Shown in pieces: positions 1-6,736 of a stretch of 6,789 nt of DNA. Below the pieces are notes generated by a model. The model made no database searches. It worked only from the letters and a program-made list of their open reading frames with translations, and was not told the origin of the DNA. A program made the translations under genes and the position numbers. Each line of letters starts with the position of its first letter. Position 1 is the stretch's first letter. Source of the DNA: an uncultured Collinsella sp. (GTDB taxonomy: Bacteria > Actinomycetota > Coriobacteriia > Coriobacteriales > Coriobacteriaceae); contig URGY01000091.1 in NCBI GenBank assembly GCA_900547505.1, positions 1 to 6,789 on the forward strand, in the 5' to 3' direction.

Positions 1-525
1 GCCAGAGAACTGATGCGGATACTCATTGACGCGCTTCTCGGGCTCGGGAATACCAACGAGGTCCAAAAGCTCGGTGGCGCGCTTAAGCGCCTCCTGTTTG
101 GAGTAACCACGGTGCAGACGAAGACCCTCGCCCACCTGCTTGCCGATCTTATAGACCGGGTTCAAGGAGGTCATAGGATCCTGGAAGATCATCGCGATAT
201 CGTTGCCGCGAATATGCTGCATCTCTTCCTCGGTCATCTCGAGGATGGAGCGACCGCGATAGCGAACGTCACCGCCCTCGATCTTTCCCGGAGGCATCGA
301 GATAAGACCCATGATGGTCATGGCGGTCACGGACTTACCGGAGCCGGACTCACCGACGACACCCAGGGTCTCGCCACGATCGAGCGTGTAGGACACACCG
401 TCGACAGCGCGAACGACGCCATCCTCGGTATGGAAATACATCTTAAGGTCATCGACCTCGAGTAGATGCTGGCCCTCGGGAACCGGCTGGTCCTTCAGGT
501 CCACATAGTTCTTGTTCTTCTTCAT
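1..525 (-). CDS. oppD: Oligopeptide/dipeptide ABC transporter ATPase OppD/DppD, N-terminal 175 residues (cut by window edge)
   Basis: This is the cytoplasmic ATPase that powers peptide import by the adjacent permeases. I translated it directly; the frame is open to the window edge. Visible elements are a short lysine-rich N-terminus, a first strand around residues 21-31 ([11 protein letters not shown]), the Walker A motif GESGSGKS at 58-65, and the Q-loop [10 protein letters not shown] with Gln115. The EYPHQFSG segment at 168-175 stops just before the expected ABC signature, so Walker B, the H-loop and the C-terminal oligopeptide-transporter domain lie outside. The [10 protein letters not shown] form and the order after two permeases point to the OppD/DppD family rather than another ABC ATPase. 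The ATG at 525 follows the oppC stop by two bases, so translation is probably coupled; a GAAGGA ribosome site lies inside the end of oppC. The exact substrate, and thus opp versus dpp, cannot be told from sequence. Confidence 0.93.
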   Translation of the reverse strand, partial: MKKNKNYVDLKDQPVPEGQHLLEVDDLKMYFHTEDGVVRAVDGVSYTLDRGETLGVVGESGSGKSVTAMTIMGLISMPPGKIEGGDVRYRGRSILEMTEEEMQHIRGNDIAMIFQDPMTSLNPVYKIGKQVGEGLRLHRGYSKQEALKRATELLDLVGIPEPEKRVNEYPHQFSG

Positions 526-527
526 CC

Positions 528-1463
528 TTATGCGTCCTTCATCTTGACGTCGAGGGCGTCGCGCAGACCGTCACCCAGCAGAGTGAAGGCAAGCACCGTC
601 GAGAGAATTGCCAGACCGGGCATGATCATCATCCAGGGAGCGGTCAGAAGATACTGCTGACCGTCCTGAATCATGGAGCCCCACGAAGGCGTAGGCGGAA
701 TAACGCCCATGCCGAGGAAGGACAGAGCGGACTCGGTCAGAATGGCGCCACCAATGTTCATGGTCGCGTAGACCACGATGGAGGCGACGGAGTTTGGGAA
801 GATGTGACGCACGACGATGCGGGCATCGGATGCACCCATCGCACGCGCAGCGTCAACATAGTCGTTTTCCTTGACCGTCAGGATTGCAGATCGGAAGACG
901 CGCGCAATCGAAGGCCAGCCGAGAATACCGATGGCGATGAAAACGTTCTGAAGACCACGGCCGATAACGGCGATCATGGCGACGACGAACAGCACGTACG
1001 GGAATGCCAGGAAGATATCCGCACAGCGCATGATAATCGTATCCCAGATGCCGCCGTAGAAACCGGCCAGGGCACCCATGACCAGACCGATCAACGTGGA
1101 GATGGCGGTGGCCATAATGCCGACGGACAGCGAAACGCGTGCACCGTAGATAACACGGACGAGAATGTCGCGACCGAGGGCATCGGTGCCAAACGGGTGC
1201 TCGGCACACGGAGCCAGTAGCGATGTCTCGGCCATGGTGGTCGAATCGGAAGCCGTCGGCGAACCGAGCCAGGGCTTAGCCCACAGATCTGCGGTCAGAG
1301 CAACCACAACGACGATGATGATCCAGCAGACACCGATAACGGCGAGCTTGTTCTTACGAAGACGCTTAAAAGCGTCGCCCCACAGCGTGCGGGACTTGGC
1401 GGGAGCAGATGCAACCTTGGTGGCGGTAGCCTGCTCCTGAGACTGAGAATCAGTTTCCTGCAT
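528..1463 (-). CDS. oppC: Peptide ABC transporter permease OppC/DppC
   Basis: This is one of the two inner-membrane subunits that form the peptide channel. The 311-residue length is normal for the family. Residues 1-37 are a soluble Gln/Ala/Ser-rich cytoplasmic tail, typical of the OppC N-terminal domain. The first membrane helix is at about 41-59. An outer loop follows, then the family signature [12 protein letters not shown] at 89-100. Further hydrophobic segments lie near 108-133, 143-167, 172-190, 228-250 and 276-298. The EAA loop that docks on the ATPase is at about 200-225 ([20 protein letters not shown]). A GGGAGG ribosome site 8 bases before the ATG at 1463 overlaps the oppB stop region and supports this start. 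The gene is 14 bases downstream of oppB and 2 bases upstream of oppD, so the three are one unit. Assignment to the OppC/DppC family is secure; the transported peptide class is not known. Confidence 0.95.
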   Translation of the reverse strand: MQETDSQSQEQATATKVASAPAKSRTLWGDAFKRLRKNKLAVIGVCWIIIVVVVALTADLWAKPWLGSPTASDSTTMAETSLLAPCAEHPFGTDALGRDILVRVIYGARVSLSVGIMATAISTLIGLVMGALAGFYGGIWDTIIMRCADIFLAFPYVLFVVAMIAVIGRGLQNVFIAIGILGWPSIARVFRSAILTVKENDYVDAARAMGASDARIVVRHIFPNSVASIVVYATMNIGGAILTESALSFLGMGVIPPTPSWGSMIQDGQQYLLTAPWMMIMPGLAILSTVLAFTLLGDGLRDALDVKMKDA

Positions 1464-1477
1464 GAGACGTACCTCCC

Positions 1478-2515
1478 TTAGGCCTTATCCGACGGACCGC
1501 CAAGGCGGATGCGCGGGTCGAGGAATGCGTAGCTGATGTCGACGAGCAGGTTGATCACCATGACGACGACGACGATGAGCGTAACGCCGCCCATAACGAT
1601 GGGCCAGTCACGCATGCTAATGGCGCGATAAACCTCATAGCCGATACCGGGCCAGTTGAAGACCGTCTCGGTCAGGATGGCGCCCGAAAGCATGCCGCCA
1701 AAGTCGACACCAATATAGGTAACGACGGGGATGAGTGCATTCTTAAGCGCATGCTTGATGATGATCGCGCGATTGGAGAGACCCTTGGCCTTTGCCGTGC
1801 GGATGTAATCCTGGTTCATGACGTCAAGCAGCTGCGAGCGCATAATGCGGGCAGCATAAGCGGTCGAAACCGAAGCCAACGTAATGGTCGGAAGCACATA
1901 GTGCATCCAATCCTGATACTGAGAGCTGGCACCGCCGGCACCCGAGATCGGCATGGAGATTGCACCGCCCGTGGCGTCCTTGAGGATGACGCCAAAGAAC
2001 AGCTGCAGCAACATACCGAGCCAGAAGGCCGGGACCGCAACGAGGATCGACGTGGTGAGCGTTACCAAAATATCCCAGAAGGAATAACGCTTTACCGCCG
2101 AAATGATACCCGCACCGATACCCATAATTGCCTCGAGCACGATGGCGCACGCGGCAAGTTTGACCGTATACGGATACTTCTGGGCAAAGATATCCGTAAC
2201 CGGCAGCTTGCGCTGATACGAATTGCCCAGATCGCCATGAAGCAGGCCGTTCATGTAATACAAGTAACGGTCCACGAGCGACGTTTGAACGGGGTCGCCG
2301 TTCTCGTCAAGGATCGCGTTGCCGTCCTCGTCCGTCTGGACCAGGTGATAGCGGACGCGAAGCTGAAGCTCCACCTCGGGGGACAGAGCCTTGTCTCCAC
2401 CGATCAGCTTGATCGGATCTCCCGGCACGATATTCTGGAGGGCGAACAGAATCAGCGTAACGCCCAAAAACACCGGGATGAACTGAAGCACACGTTTAAC
2501 GATGTACTTACCCAT
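1478..2515 (-). CDS. oppB: Peptide ABC transporter permease OppB/DppB
   Basis: This is the second channel-forming membrane subunit of the peptide importer. The 345 residues begin with the family hallmark MGKYIVKRVLQFIPVFLGVT, a first membrane helix near 10-30, and the NIVPGDP segment at 28-34. The outer loop contains the MNGLLHGDLGNSY segment (88-100). Further helices lie near 118-140, 149-177, 207-224, 263-285 and 307-331. The EAA loop that contacts the ATPase is at about 236-262 (RTAKAKGLSNRAIIIKHALK), and the ETVFNWPGIG motif is at 283-292. An unusual acidic stretch (DEDGNAILDENGD, residues 62-74) sits in the outer loop. The AGGGGAG ribosome site at 2520-2526 lies 4 bases before the ATG. 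Upstream is a 156-base gap holding two hairpins after the binding-protein gene; downstream oppC follows at 14 bases. Confidence 0.95.
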   Translation of the reverse strand: MGKYIVKRVLQFIPVFLGVTLILFALQNIVPGDPIKLIGGDKALSPEVELQLRVRYHLVQTDEDGNAILDENGDPVQTSLVDRYLYYMNGLLHGDLGNSYQRKLPVTDIFAQKYPYTVKLAACAIVLEAIMGIGAGIISAVKRYSFWDILVTLTTSILVAVPAFWLGMLLQLFFGVILKDATGGAISMPISGAGGASSQYQDWMHYVLPTITLASVSTAYAARIMRSQLLDVMNQDYIRTAKAKGLSNRAIIIKHALKNALIPVVTYIGVDFGGMLSGAILTETVFNWPGIGYEVYRAISMRDWPIVMGGVTLIVVVVMVINLLVDISYAFLDPRIRLGGPSDKA

Positions 2516-2545
2516 ACCACTCCCCTATCTAGGGATTAACCTAAA

Positions 2546-2575
2546 TGGGATGCCGATCGCCAGACCGGCATCCCA
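2546..2575 (-). other. Intercistronic stem-loop between binding protein and oppB
   Basis: A perfect 10-base-pair inverted repeat (2546-2555 with 2566-2575, arm TGGGATGCCG) encloses a 10-base loop. In the transcribed strand it is followed by ATTTAGG rather than a T run, so it is a poor intrinsic terminator. Stem-loops in this position in binding-protein-dependent transporters often protect the upstream message or cause partial termination, giving more binding protein than permease. That role is inferred. Confidence 0.6.
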
Positions 2576-2624
2576 AAATTACCATCAGCCAGTTTACCCC
2601 AGGTTAGGGAGAACTGTATGTTTC

Positions 2625-2658
2625 CCATGAGGTCTACGTAAATACTTGACCCTCACGG
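2625..2658 (-). other. Imperfect stem-loop just after the binding-protein stop codon
   Basis: Bases 2625-2634 and 2648-2658 pair as a stem of about 10 base pairs with one G-T pair and one bulged base, around a 13-base loop. It begins 13 bases after the binding-protein stop codon. No T tract follows. It could be a 3'-end stabilising structure working together with the hairpin at 2546-2575. The pairing was done by eye and no energy was calculated. Confidence 0.4.
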
Positions 2659-2671
2659 AAGCTGCAAACTC

Positions 2672-4348
2672 TTAGGCGAGCTCAGCGGTACCCAGATCGG
2701 CGTGCTTCTGCGGATCGACATAGAGGTGCTTGATGCGATCGGAGCCGGCGACAGTGTGCGTGTAGAACATAATCGGGATGACCGGGCAGTCGGCAGCGAC
2801 CATTGCGTCGGCTTCCTGCATCTTGGCGACGCGCTCCTCATCGTCAACAATAGTACGAGCCTCGTCGACCTTGGCGTCGAACTCGGGGTTGCTGTAACCA
2901 GAGCGGTTGTCGCCACCGAGGGAGTCGGAGTGGAACAGCGGATACAGGAAGTTGTCCATGATCGGGTAGTCGGCAATCCAACCCAGACGACCGAACTGAT
3001 AGTTAAAGTTCTGATACTGCTCGAGCAGGGCAGACCACTCGGGGGTATCGGAGACAGCGGCAACACCAACCTTGGCGAGGTCGCCGATGATGGACTCCAT
3101 GATCTCCTTGTGACCGCCGTCCTGGTTGTAGGAAAGGGTCACGCTAATGCCACGATCGCCGTTAGCGCCAGCGGGAGCAACCTTGTCGAGGTACTCGTTA
3201 GCCTTGTCGACATCGTAGGCGCAGAACTCCCATGCGCCCTCCTTGTAGCCATCGATGCCCGGAGGAACAATGCCGTCGGCAGGGGTACGGGTACCCTTGA
3301 AGATGGTCTTGCAGATGGCCTCACGGTTGATGGCCAGGGAGATACCCCTACGCAGGTCGGCGTTGTTGAACGGCTCGGCCGTGGTGTTGCAGGTCAAATA
3401 GTACGTGGAAGGCTCGGCGCCGAGCAGCATGCGCTCGCCGTCTCCCATGGTGTAGCCGTCCTTGGACACGCCGCGATCCTTCTTGGCGGCATCAATCTGA
3501 GCGACGGGAACGTCGCAGACATCGAGGTTACCCGCCTGGAACTCCTTGTAGGCGGTCTCCATGTCCTTGATGACCTGGAAGTGGATGCCATCGATCTTGG
3601 CCTTGTCGCCATAGTAATCGTCGAACTTCTTGACGTTGATCTCCTGGCCATCCTCCCACTTGCCGTCCATCATGAACGGGCCGTTACCGACCGGGGCAAG
3701 GTAGAAGCTCTTGACATCGGACTCGGCGCACTCGGGAACCGGGGCCAGAGCCGGGTGAGAGGCGACGAAGGGGAAGTCGGCGTAAGCGGAAGCCAGCTTG
3801 ACGACGAGGGTCTCATCGTCGGGGCAGGTAACACCGCTGAGCTCGGTAGCGTTACCGGCAAGCAGATCGTCATAGCCCTCGACCATGGAGAGGTGATAGG
3901 AGACCTCGGAAGGGCCGTACTCGGTAGCGACAGCCGACTTGGTGTTGACCAGACGCTCCCAACCGAGCTTGAAGGACTTGGAGGTAACGTCGTCACCGTT
4001 GTGGAACTTGGCCTTCTTGATCTTGAAGGTAAACTCGGTGGCGTCGTCGTTGGACTCAAAGGACTCGCAAGCCAGCGGAACGATCTCGCCCTTCTCGGCG
4101 TCGTAAGAGGTCAGAGCGTCAAAGAGCTGGTACTCGACCTGAGTGCCCTGATCCTCCTGGACGTTGTAGGGGTCGATGCAGACCGGGTTGTTGATGTAGA
4201 AGTTCAGCTTCGAACCGGACTCAGAACCGGAAGCGTCGCCGCCCTTCTTGCCACATGCGGCAAGAAAAGCCATGGAGCTCGCAGCAAGGGTACCGCCGAC
4301 AAAGGCGCGACGACCCATAACGGGCTGGTGGAACATAGAATCAGCCAT
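2672..4348 (-). CDS. oppA: Peptide ABC transporter substrate-binding lipoprotein, family 5 (OppA-like)
   Basis: This is the extracellular, membrane-anchored receptor that captures peptides and delivers them to OppB-OppC. The start at 4348 is chosen because AAGGAGG lies 5 bases before it; an upstream in-frame ATG at 4396 has no such site. The resulting 558-residue protein is normal for family 5 solute-binding proteins. A twin-arginine-like signal (GRRAFVGG, residues 12-19) precedes a hydrophobic stretch and the lipobox LAAC, with Cys32 as the predicted lipidated residue. A Gly/Ser-rich linker follows (36-46). Family features include FTFKIKKAKFHNGDDVTS (about 106-123), the central LRRGISLAINREAI segment with the following PADGIVPPGIDGY, and the C-terminal LGWIADYPIMDNFLYPLF and GYSNPEFDAKVDEAR segments. 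It is first in the importer operon, followed by two hairpins and then the permeases. The ligand cannot be predicted; OppA-type is the best label, with a dipeptide- or other-peptide-binding relative possible. Confidence 0.93.
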   Translation of the reverse strand: MADSMFHQPVMGRRAFVGGTLAASSMAFLAACGKKGGDASGSESGSKLNFYINNPVCIDPYNVQEDQGTQVEYQLFDALTSYDAEKGEIVPLACESFESNDDATEFTFKIKKAKFHNGDDVTSKSFKLGWERLVNTKSAVATEYGPSEVSYHLSMVEGYDDLLAGNATELSGVTCPDDETLVVKLASAYADFPFVASHPALAPVPECAESDVKSFYLAPVGNGPFMMDGKWEDGQEINVKKFDDYYGDKAKIDGIHFQVIKDMETAYKEFQAGNLDVCDVPVAQIDAAKKDRGVSKDGYTMGDGERMLLGAEPSTYYLTCNTTAEPFNNADLRRGISLAINREAICKTIFKGTRTPADGIVPPGIDGYKEGAWEFCAYDVDKANEYLDKVAPAGANGDRGISVTLSYNQDGGHKEIMESIIGDLAKVGVAAVSDTPEWSALLEQYQNFNYQFGRLGWIADYPIMDNFLYPLFHSDSLGGDNRSGYSNPEFDAKVDEARTIVDDEERVAKMQEADAMVAADCPVIPIMFYTHTVAGSDRIKHLYVDPQKHADLGTAELA

Positions 4349-4353
4349 GCCAT

Positions 4354-4360
4354 CCTCCTT
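4354..4360 (-). promoter_or_regulatory. Ribosome binding site fixing the oppA start
   Basis: AAGGAGG in the transcribed strand ends 5 bases before the ATG at 4348. It decides between that start and the in-frame ATG 16 codons upstream, which would place this site inside the coding region and put 16 extra residues ahead of the signal peptide. Confidence 0.85.
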
Positions 4361-4380
4361 ATGAGATAGGACAAAGAAAT

Positions 4381-4418
4381 GTTCAGTCGGACACATGTCG
4401 AGACAATCCGATCCGAAC
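4381..4418 (-). other. Possible imperfect hairpin in the oppA leader
   Basis: GTTC/GAAC (4 base pairs) and TCGGA/TCCGA (5 base pairs) can pair in register around an internal loop, enclosing about 15 bases. It lies 33 bases upstream of the oppA start in the likely untranslated leader. I recognise no known riboswitch or T-box element here. The structure is weak and may be chance. Confidence 0.25.
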
Positions 4419-4489
4419 CATCAAAACGCCGCCCGTTGCTATGGCTGGATATGCACAACGAACCAACGTTTCGCAATACAGTAGCGCAT

Positions 4490-4521
4490 TTTATACACGA
4501 TTTGGGGGTAATTCCCGTCAA
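4490..4521 (-). promoter_or_regulatory. Candidate promoter for the peptide importer operon
   Basis: In the transcribed strand TTGACG (4516-4521) and TATAAA (4490-4495) each match 5 of 6 bases of the primary sigma-factor -35 and -10 boxes. They are separated by 20 bases, longer than the usual 16-18, so the pair is not ideal. The position, about 140 bases before the oppA start and downstream of the secG terminator, is where a promoter is needed. The rest of 4349-4589 shows no coding potential that I can support. Confidence 0.35.
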
Positions 4522-4589
4522 CGGTCGAGAATTTCTTTAGTTGGGCGAAGTATGTGGGGATATTTTGGCTCTGTTACAAATATGTAAAC

Positions 4590-4620
4590 AAAAAGGGTCC
4601 CGCACTTGCGGAACCCTTTT
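4590..4620 (-). terminator. Intrinsic terminator after secG
   Basis: Bases 4591-4603 pair with 4608-4620 to form a 13-base-pair stem (one G-T pair) with a 4-base loop. In the transcribed strand the stem starts with AAAAGGG and ends in CCCTTTTT, so it has both the GC core and the T tract of a factor-independent terminator. It begins 22 bases after the secG stop. The A-rich left flank means it could also work on the opposite strand. Confidence 0.9.
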
Positions 4621-4642
4621 CAAGTATTTATACGGCTCGTGC

Positions 4643-4897
4643 TTAGTAGCCGACGATACCCTGCGGGAAGAAGAACATGCACAGGACGACACACACGGCA
4701 AAAACGACGGCCATAATTACCGTCAGGCGATCGAGGTTCTGCTCCATGACGCCCGTTGCAGAGCTGGAGTTATACAGCGAGCTGGCGATCATATCCGAAA
4801 CGCCGGTGCCCTTACCGGAATGCATCAGGACGAGAATCGTCAGCGCCACGGCAGAGACAGCCCAAACGACAAACAGAAGAATCTGGAACGGACCCAT
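4643..4897 (-). CDS. secG: Preprotein translocase subunit SecG
   Basis: SecG is the small accessory subunit of the SecYEG protein-export channel in the cytoplasmic membrane. The 84-residue length fits the family. There are two membrane helices, at about 4-25 and 58-79, joined by a cytoplasmic loop carrying LMHSGKGTGVSDM (24-36) in the place of the usual GKGxGLS motif, then a Ser-rich stretch and QNLDRLTVIMAV (53-64), which matches the conserved start of the second helix. The start at 4897 has AAGGAG (4905-4910) 7 bases upstream. The gene sits between the gpmI terminator and its own terminator, so it is probably expressed alone or by read-through. Having secG downstream of glycolytic genes is common in Gram-positive bacteria and does not imply a functional link. 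Confidence 0.92.
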   Translation of the reverse strand: MGPFQILLFVVWAVSAVALTILVLMHSGKGTGVSDMIASSLYNSSSATGVMEQNLDRLTVIMAVVFAVCVVLCMFFFPQGIVGY

Positions 4898-4933
4898 AGA
4901 TAAGCTCCTTAATAGAACAATTCAAACTCCAGT

Positions 4934-4942
4934 ACTGTACCA
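4934..4942 (-). promoter_or_regulatory. Weak candidate promoter for secG (extended -10 type)
   Basis: The transcribed strand reads TGG followed by TACAGT, a 4-of-6 match to the -10 box with the TGn extension. No good -35 box is seen 16-18 bases upstream. It lies 37 bases before the secG start and downstream of the gpmI terminator, where a promoter would be expected if secG is transcribed independently. This is a suggestion only. Confidence 0.22.
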
Positions 4943-4994
4943 CAACCCCCAGCACTCCCCCATCAGCCATTTGGTGACGAGGTAGAAATAGCGC

Positions 4995-5026
4995 AAAAAA
5001 GAGGGTTGTCCGGTTGTGGACAACCC
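4995..5026 (-). terminator. Intrinsic terminator after gpmI
   Basis: A perfect 9-base-pair stem (5003-5011 with 5018-5026, GGGTTGTCC and its complement) with a 6-base loop is followed in the transcribed strand by TCTTTTTT. This is a textbook factor-independent terminator closing the glycolytic operon, 29 bases after the gpmI stop codon. Confidence 0.93.
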
Positions 5027-5032
5027 CCTTAC

Positions 5033-5055
5033 TAGAAAACGGTATTTGTTTTCTA
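5033..5055. repeat. AT-rich perfect inverted repeat touching the gpmI stop codon
   Basis: TAGAAAAC (5033-5040) and GTTTTCTA (5048-5055) are perfect complements separated by 7 bases. The repeat directly abuts the gpmI stop codon (5056-5058) and precedes the GC-rich terminator by 6 bases. It lacks a GC core and a T tract, so it is not itself a good terminator. Confidence 0.6.
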
Positions 5056-6609
5056 TTAGGCCTCGGTGGCGAGTACGCGACCCGTCATCTCGGCGGAAGG
5101 CTCAATACCAGCCATGGTGAGCATGGTCGGAGCGATATCGGAAAGACGGCCGTCCTCGATACCGGTGAGCTGTGCCTTCTCATCAACGATGATGAACGGC
5201 ACGCGGTTGGTGGTGTGAGCCGTGAACGGATGCTTGGAACCGTCGGAAGCAACGTCAAACATGTGATCGGCGTTGCCGTGATCGGCGGTAATCAGCGCAA
5301 AGCCGCCCTTAGCGAGAATCGCCGGGACAACCTTGGACAGGGCATCGTCAACAGCCTCGACGGCCTTAACGGCAGCGTCGAAGACACCGGTGTGACCAAC
5401 CATGTCGCAGTTTGCGAAGTTCACGATGTAGAAATCAGCGCGATCCTCGTTGATGGCGGCGACAAGCTTCTCGGTAACCTCGGGAGCGCTCATCTCAGGT
5501 TGCAGGTCGTAGGTAGCGACCTTGGGAGAAGCGACGAGCACGCGCTCCTCGCCCTCCTTGGGCTCCTCGATGCCGCCGTTGAGGAAGAACGTCACGTGGG
5601 CGTACTTCTCGGTCTCGGCGGTGTGCAGCTGCTTCAGGCCATTGGCGGCGATAACGTCGGCCAGAACGTTCTCGGGGAACGTCTTGGGGAAGGCGACCTC
5701 GACGTCAAACGTCGGGTCGTACTCGGTCATCGTCACAAAGTGCGAAAGCTTGATCTGCTCGCGCTCAAAGCCGTCGAACTCCTTGTCCGTGAACACGCGA
5801 GTCATCTGACGAGCGCGGTCGGGACGGAAGTTGAAGAAGATGGCCGCGTCGCCCTCGTGGATGCCCTCGTTGTGGGCAGCGAAGGGCTCGACGAACTCGT
5901 CGCCGCGCGGATCCTTCTCGTAGTAGGCCTTGATACCGGCAACGGGGTCGGTATCGGCATCGGACGCGTTGACCATGACGTCGTAGGCGCGCTGGATGCG
6001 CTCCCAACGATTATCGCGGTCCATAGCCCAATAACGGCCCGAGACGGTGGCAACGCGAGCGTCGCAACCGGTCTCCTCGGAGATCTTAGCCAGGAAGGCG
6101 CAGAACTCACTCATGTAACCGGCACCGGACTGCGGGTCAACGTCGCGGCCATCCATGAAGGCGTGGACGCGAACGGTCTTGACACCATGCTCGGCAGCCA
6201 TCTTGACCAGAGCCTCGACGTGGTTCATGTGAGAATGAACACCGCCAGGGCTCATAAGGCCCATGAGGTGGAGAGTCTTGCCGTCAGCCTTGACGTCGTC
6301 CATAGCCTTGACGAAGACCTCGTTCTTGGCGATGGAGCCATCCTTGATGGCGTTGTTGATGCGCGAAAGCTCCTGGAACACGATACGGCCGGCACCGATG
6401 TTGAGGTGACCCACCTCGGAGTTGCCCATCTGACCGTCGGGAAGGCCCACGTCCTCGCCCGAAGCGCCGAGCGTAGTGTGGGGATACTTCTCGTACAGGC
6501 TATCAAGGAAGGGCGTCTTGGCAGCGGCGACGGCGTTCTCGCCATCGGCCGGAGCAAGGCCGCAGCCGTCCATGATAATCAGGAGTGCAGGAAGATGACG
6601 CTGTGCCAT
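5056..6609 (-). CDS. gpmI: 2,3-bisphosphoglycerate-independent phosphoglycerate mutase
   Basis: This cytoplasmic two-metal (usually manganese) enzyme interconverts 3-phosphoglycerate and 2-phosphoglycerate in glycolysis and gluconeogenesis. The 517 residues match the usual length of about 510. The first metal ligand Asp14 lies in IIMDGCGL, where most relatives have LDGWG. The catalytic serine that carries the phosphate is Ser64 in QMGNSEVGHLNIGAGR. Substrate-binding segments include HAFMDGRDVDP, GRYWAMDRDNRWERIQRAY and FNFRPDRARQ. The remaining metal ligands are Asp402 and His406 (NCDMVGHTG), Asp443 and His444 (TADHGN) and His465 (AHTTNRVPF). All key residues are present, so the enzyme should be active. 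The gene begins 5 bases after the tpiA stop, so the two are co-transcribed; a clear terminator follows. No cofactor-dependent mutase or enolase gene is visible in the window. Confidence 0.97.
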   Translation of the reverse strand: MAQRHLPALLIIMDGCGLAPADGENAVAAAKTPFLDSLYEKYPHTTLGASGEDVGLPDGQMGNSEVGHLNIGAGRIVFQELSRINNAIKDGSIAKNEVFVKAMDDVKADGKTLHLMGLMSPGGVHSHMNHVEALVKMAAEHGVKTVRVHAFMDGRDVDPQSGAGYMSEFCAFLAKISEETGCDARVATVSGRYWAMDRDNRWERIQRAYDVMVNASDADTDPVAGIKAYYEKDPRGDEFVEPFAAHNEGIHEGDAAIFFNFRPDRARQMTRVFTDKEFDGFEREQIKLSHFVTMTEYDPTFDVEVAFPKTFPENVLADVIAANGLKQLHTAETEKYAHVTFFLNGGIEEPKEGEERVLVASPKVATYDLQPEMSAPEVTEKLVAAINEDRADFYIVNFANCDMVGHTGVFDAAVKAVEAVDDALSKVVPAILAKGGFALITADHGNADHMFDVASDGSKHPFTAHTTNRVPFIIVDEKAQLTGIEDGRLSDIAPTMLTMAGIEPSAEMTGRVLATEA

Positions 6610-6614
6610 ATGTC

Positions 6615-6736
6615 CTACTCGCCTGCCTTGACGACCATAGAGGCGAAGTCGGCAGCCTTGAGCGAAGCGCCGCCCACGAGGGCGCCGTCAACGTCGGGCT
6701 TGGCGACGAGCTCGGCGATGTTGCCGGGCTTGGCGG
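6615..6736 (-). CDS. tpiA: Triosephosphate isomerase, C-terminal about 40 residues (5' part missing)
   Basis: Triosephosphate isomerase interconverts dihydroxyacetone phosphate and glyceraldehyde 3-phosphate in the cytoplasm. Translating the minus strand up to 6736 gives [20 protein letters not shown] followed by [19 protein letters not shown] and a stop. These match the conserved last phosphate-binding loop and final helix of the family (the GGS.KP.N and DG.LVGGASL elements). The catalytic residues lie in the missing N-terminal part. The truncation is artificial: genomic sequence stops at 6736, where sequencing adapter begins. The last two genomic bases are compatible with the expected preceding serine codon (TCC), supporting a clean junction. 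The gene precedes gpmI by 5 bases in a glycolytic operon that presumably includes gap and pgk upstream. Confidence 0.93.

Noticed and set aside
13..465. A 150-residue plus-strand open frame at the left edge
   Set aside because: The opposite strand encodes an ABC ATPase with Walker A and Q-loop motifs, so this frame is a shadow.
1751..2539. A 262-residue plus-strand open frame opposite oppB
   Set aside because: It lies antisense to a clear permease gene, is rich in Arg/His/Asp as expected of a shadow frame, and has no family resemblance.
2702..4369. A 555-residue open frame on the plus strand opposite oppA
   Set aside because: It is the mirror of a real, well-recognised gene in GC-rich DNA, where codon bias keeps the antisense frame free of stops. 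Its translation is a low-complexity Val/Leu/Gly/Asp-rich string with no recognisable domain, and it has no convincing ribosome site.
4349..4396. A longer oppA start at the ATG at 4396
   Set aside because: It has no ribosome site and would place the strong AAGGAGG inside the coding region and extra residues ahead of the signal peptide.
4572..4590. A/T-rich partial palindrome TGTTACAAATATGTAAACA as a possible operator
   Set aside because: Only the outer four bases on each side are truly complementary; in such AT-rich sequence this is expected by chance.
4541..4985. Plus-strand frames of 120 and 102 residues over secG
   Set aside because: They run through two intrinsic terminators and a genuine secG gene; neither resembles a known protein.
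1..6736. CRISPR arrays, tRNA or rRNA genes, insertion sequences, phage or defence genes
   Set aside because: No regularly spaced repeats, tRNA-like cloverleaf, rRNA motifs, transposase or defence-family motifs were seen; almost all of the sequence is accounted for by seven housekeeping or transport genes.
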